23,471 nt of DNA from the NCBI GenBank assembly GCA_963666035.2, contig CAXXJI010000010.1, positions 1 through 23,471 on the forward strand. The letters run 5' to 3'. This document shows positions 22,819 through 23,471 of this stretch, in pieces. Position 1 is the stretch's first letter. Every line of letters begins with the position of its first letter. Position numbers and translations under genes: made by a program. Source of the stretch: CALMFG01 sp963666035 (GTDB lineage Bacteria; Bacillota; Clostridia; Christensenellales; CALMFG01). The notes below the pieces were generated by a model. The model saw only the letters and a program-made list of their open reading frames with translations, made no database searches and had not been told where the DNA came from.

Positions 22819-23471
22819 ATGTTTTCTTTAGATTTTACAACCTTGCAATGGTTATTGCTATTCTTTTGTGCCATGTTGGTTGGCATGTCAAAGGTAGGCG
22901 TTCCAGGTGTTTCAATGATTGTCGTCCCGGTTTTGGCTTTTATTTTTGGGGGGAAATCTTCCACAGGAATATTGTTGCCCATGTTGATTATGGCGGATAT
23001 TTTTGGGGTAAGCTACTATCATCGGCATGCGCAATGGAAACCCTTGCTGAAGCTCTTGCCATGGGCATTTATTGGAATAGGCATCGCACTTTGGGTTGGC
23101 GAAATAGTGAACGATGAACAGTTTAAAGAGATCATCGCAGTCGTTGTATTTATCTGTATTGGTTTCTTACTTTGGAAAGATAAAAGCAAAGGGCAATATT
23201 TATTCCCCGACAAATGGTGGTTTGCAGCTTTTATGGGCGTTTTAGGCGGTTTTGCTACCATGATTGGGAATGTTGCCGGACCAATATTCGCCGTTTATTT
23301 GCTAACCATGCACCTCCCCAAAAACCGCTTTATTGGTACCGGGGCATGGTTCTTTATATTAATCAATATCAGTAAATTCCCTTTGCATTACTTTATTTGG
23401 GAAACCATCAACCTAAAAACTTTAACCCTCGATATTTGTATGCTCCCGGCTATTGGTATTGGGGCGTTTCT
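22819..23471 (+). CDS. TauE/SafE family permease, 3' end outside the window
   Basis: The frame is open from ATG 22819 to the right edge, 217 residues. It is a polytopic membrane protein: LLLFFCAMLVGMSKVGVPG at the start, repeated hydrophobic segments, then a second half with MGVLGGFATMIGNVAGP, which mirrors the first (GMSKVGVPG) as expected for the internally duplicated TauE/SafE family (COG0730). Members export or import sulfite, sulfoacetate, taurine-related or other organic anions. The conserved small-residue motif GxxTMIGNVAGP and KNRFIGTGAWFF are visible. The substrate cannot be told. It starts 27 bp after a terminator, so it has its own promoter, which I could not identify. Confidence 0.88.
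   Translation, partial: MFSLDFTTLQWLLLFFCAMLVGMSKVGVPGVSMIVVPVLAFIFGGKSSTGILLPMLIMADIFGVSYYHRHAQWKPLLKLLPWAFIGIGIALWVGEIVNDEQFKEIIAVVVFICIGFLLWKDKSKGQYLFPDKWWFAAFMGVLGGFATMIGNVAGPIFAVYLLTMHLPKNRFIGTGAWFFILINISKFPLHYFIWETINLKTLTLDICMLPAIGIGAF

Noticed and set aside
22848..23117. An 89-aa plus-strand reading frame rich in Trp, Arg and His
   Set aside because: It lies wholly inside the TauE/SafE gene in another frame and has low-complexity, non-family composition.
1..23471. tRNA genes, CRISPR repeats or insertion-sequence ends
   Set aside because: Scanning by eye found no tRNA-like cloverleaf with CCA-type end, no regularly spaced direct repeats outside the LRR gene, and no transposase or terminal inverted repeats.

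Overview
The window looks like a chromosomal segment from a member of the Bacteroidota, probably class Bacteroidia; I cannot place it lower. The evidence is an AT-rich composition, Bacteroidota-specific families (DUF4296 lipoprotein, DUF4252 protein, a GT5 N-terminal-only glycogen synthase beside panC), and promoters of the phylum's TTTG / TAnnTTTG type. No rRNA, tRNA, CRISPR array, insertion sequence or phage gene is visible. Most of the window is ordinary core genome with some accessory signalling and surface genes.

Layout. 2-3207 (+) is a signalling operon: the C-terminus of a cobalamin (B12)-binding protein, a 153-aa helical protein, a PAS-like histidine kinase and a receiver/histidine-kinase hybrid, tightly packed with no output regulator visible. 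3251-7918 (-) holds a DUF299/PpsR-type kinase-pyrophosphorylase, a membrane-anchored penicillin-acylase-family hydrolase and, 10 bp upstream of the acylase, a class III cyclase-like membrane protein with altered active-site residues. 7990-8433 (+) is a secreted DUF2147 protein with a clear terminator. 8512-11964 (-) holds a radical SAM protein (COG0731 type), a 117-aa amidohydrolase remnant, a DUF4296 lipoprotein, radA and an rfaE2-type nucleotidyltransferase. 12164-13366 (-) is panC-panD with a terminator. 13525-16406 (+) holds the half-length glycogen synthase-like protein and glmS. 16504-18021 (+) is a leucine-rich-repeat lipoprotein. 18053-20073 (-) is an ECF sigma factor, a putative membrane anti-sigma protein and a DUF4252 protein. 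20183-20755 (+) is mntP, 20748-21146 (-) a small lipoprotein, 21238-22251 (+) a DusB-type tRNA dihydrouridine synthase, 22257-22629 (+) a DUF1232 protein, and 22819 to the end (+) a TauE/SafE permease cut by the window edge.

Three genes (glmS, the LRR lipoprotein, the DUF1232 gene) carry four single-base frameshifts in total. Each is repaired by adding or removing one base, and three of the four lie in runs of four T. This looks more like sequence error than decay, although the LRR gene could be a real pseudogene.

No gap without a gene exceeds 300 bases. The longest are 14326-14566 (one terminator), 11965-12163 (the panD terminator) and 22630-22818 (one terminator).

The least ordinary region is the 5' signalling operon. 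A split B12-binding protein and helical protein upstream of two kinases could form a cobalamin-based light or redox sensor feeding a two-step phosphorelay; this is inference. Other points of interest are the cyclase with substituted base-selecting and transition-state residues, the amidohydrolase reduced to its beta-sandwich, and the DUF4252 protein with a coiled coil and a TonB-plug-like tail.
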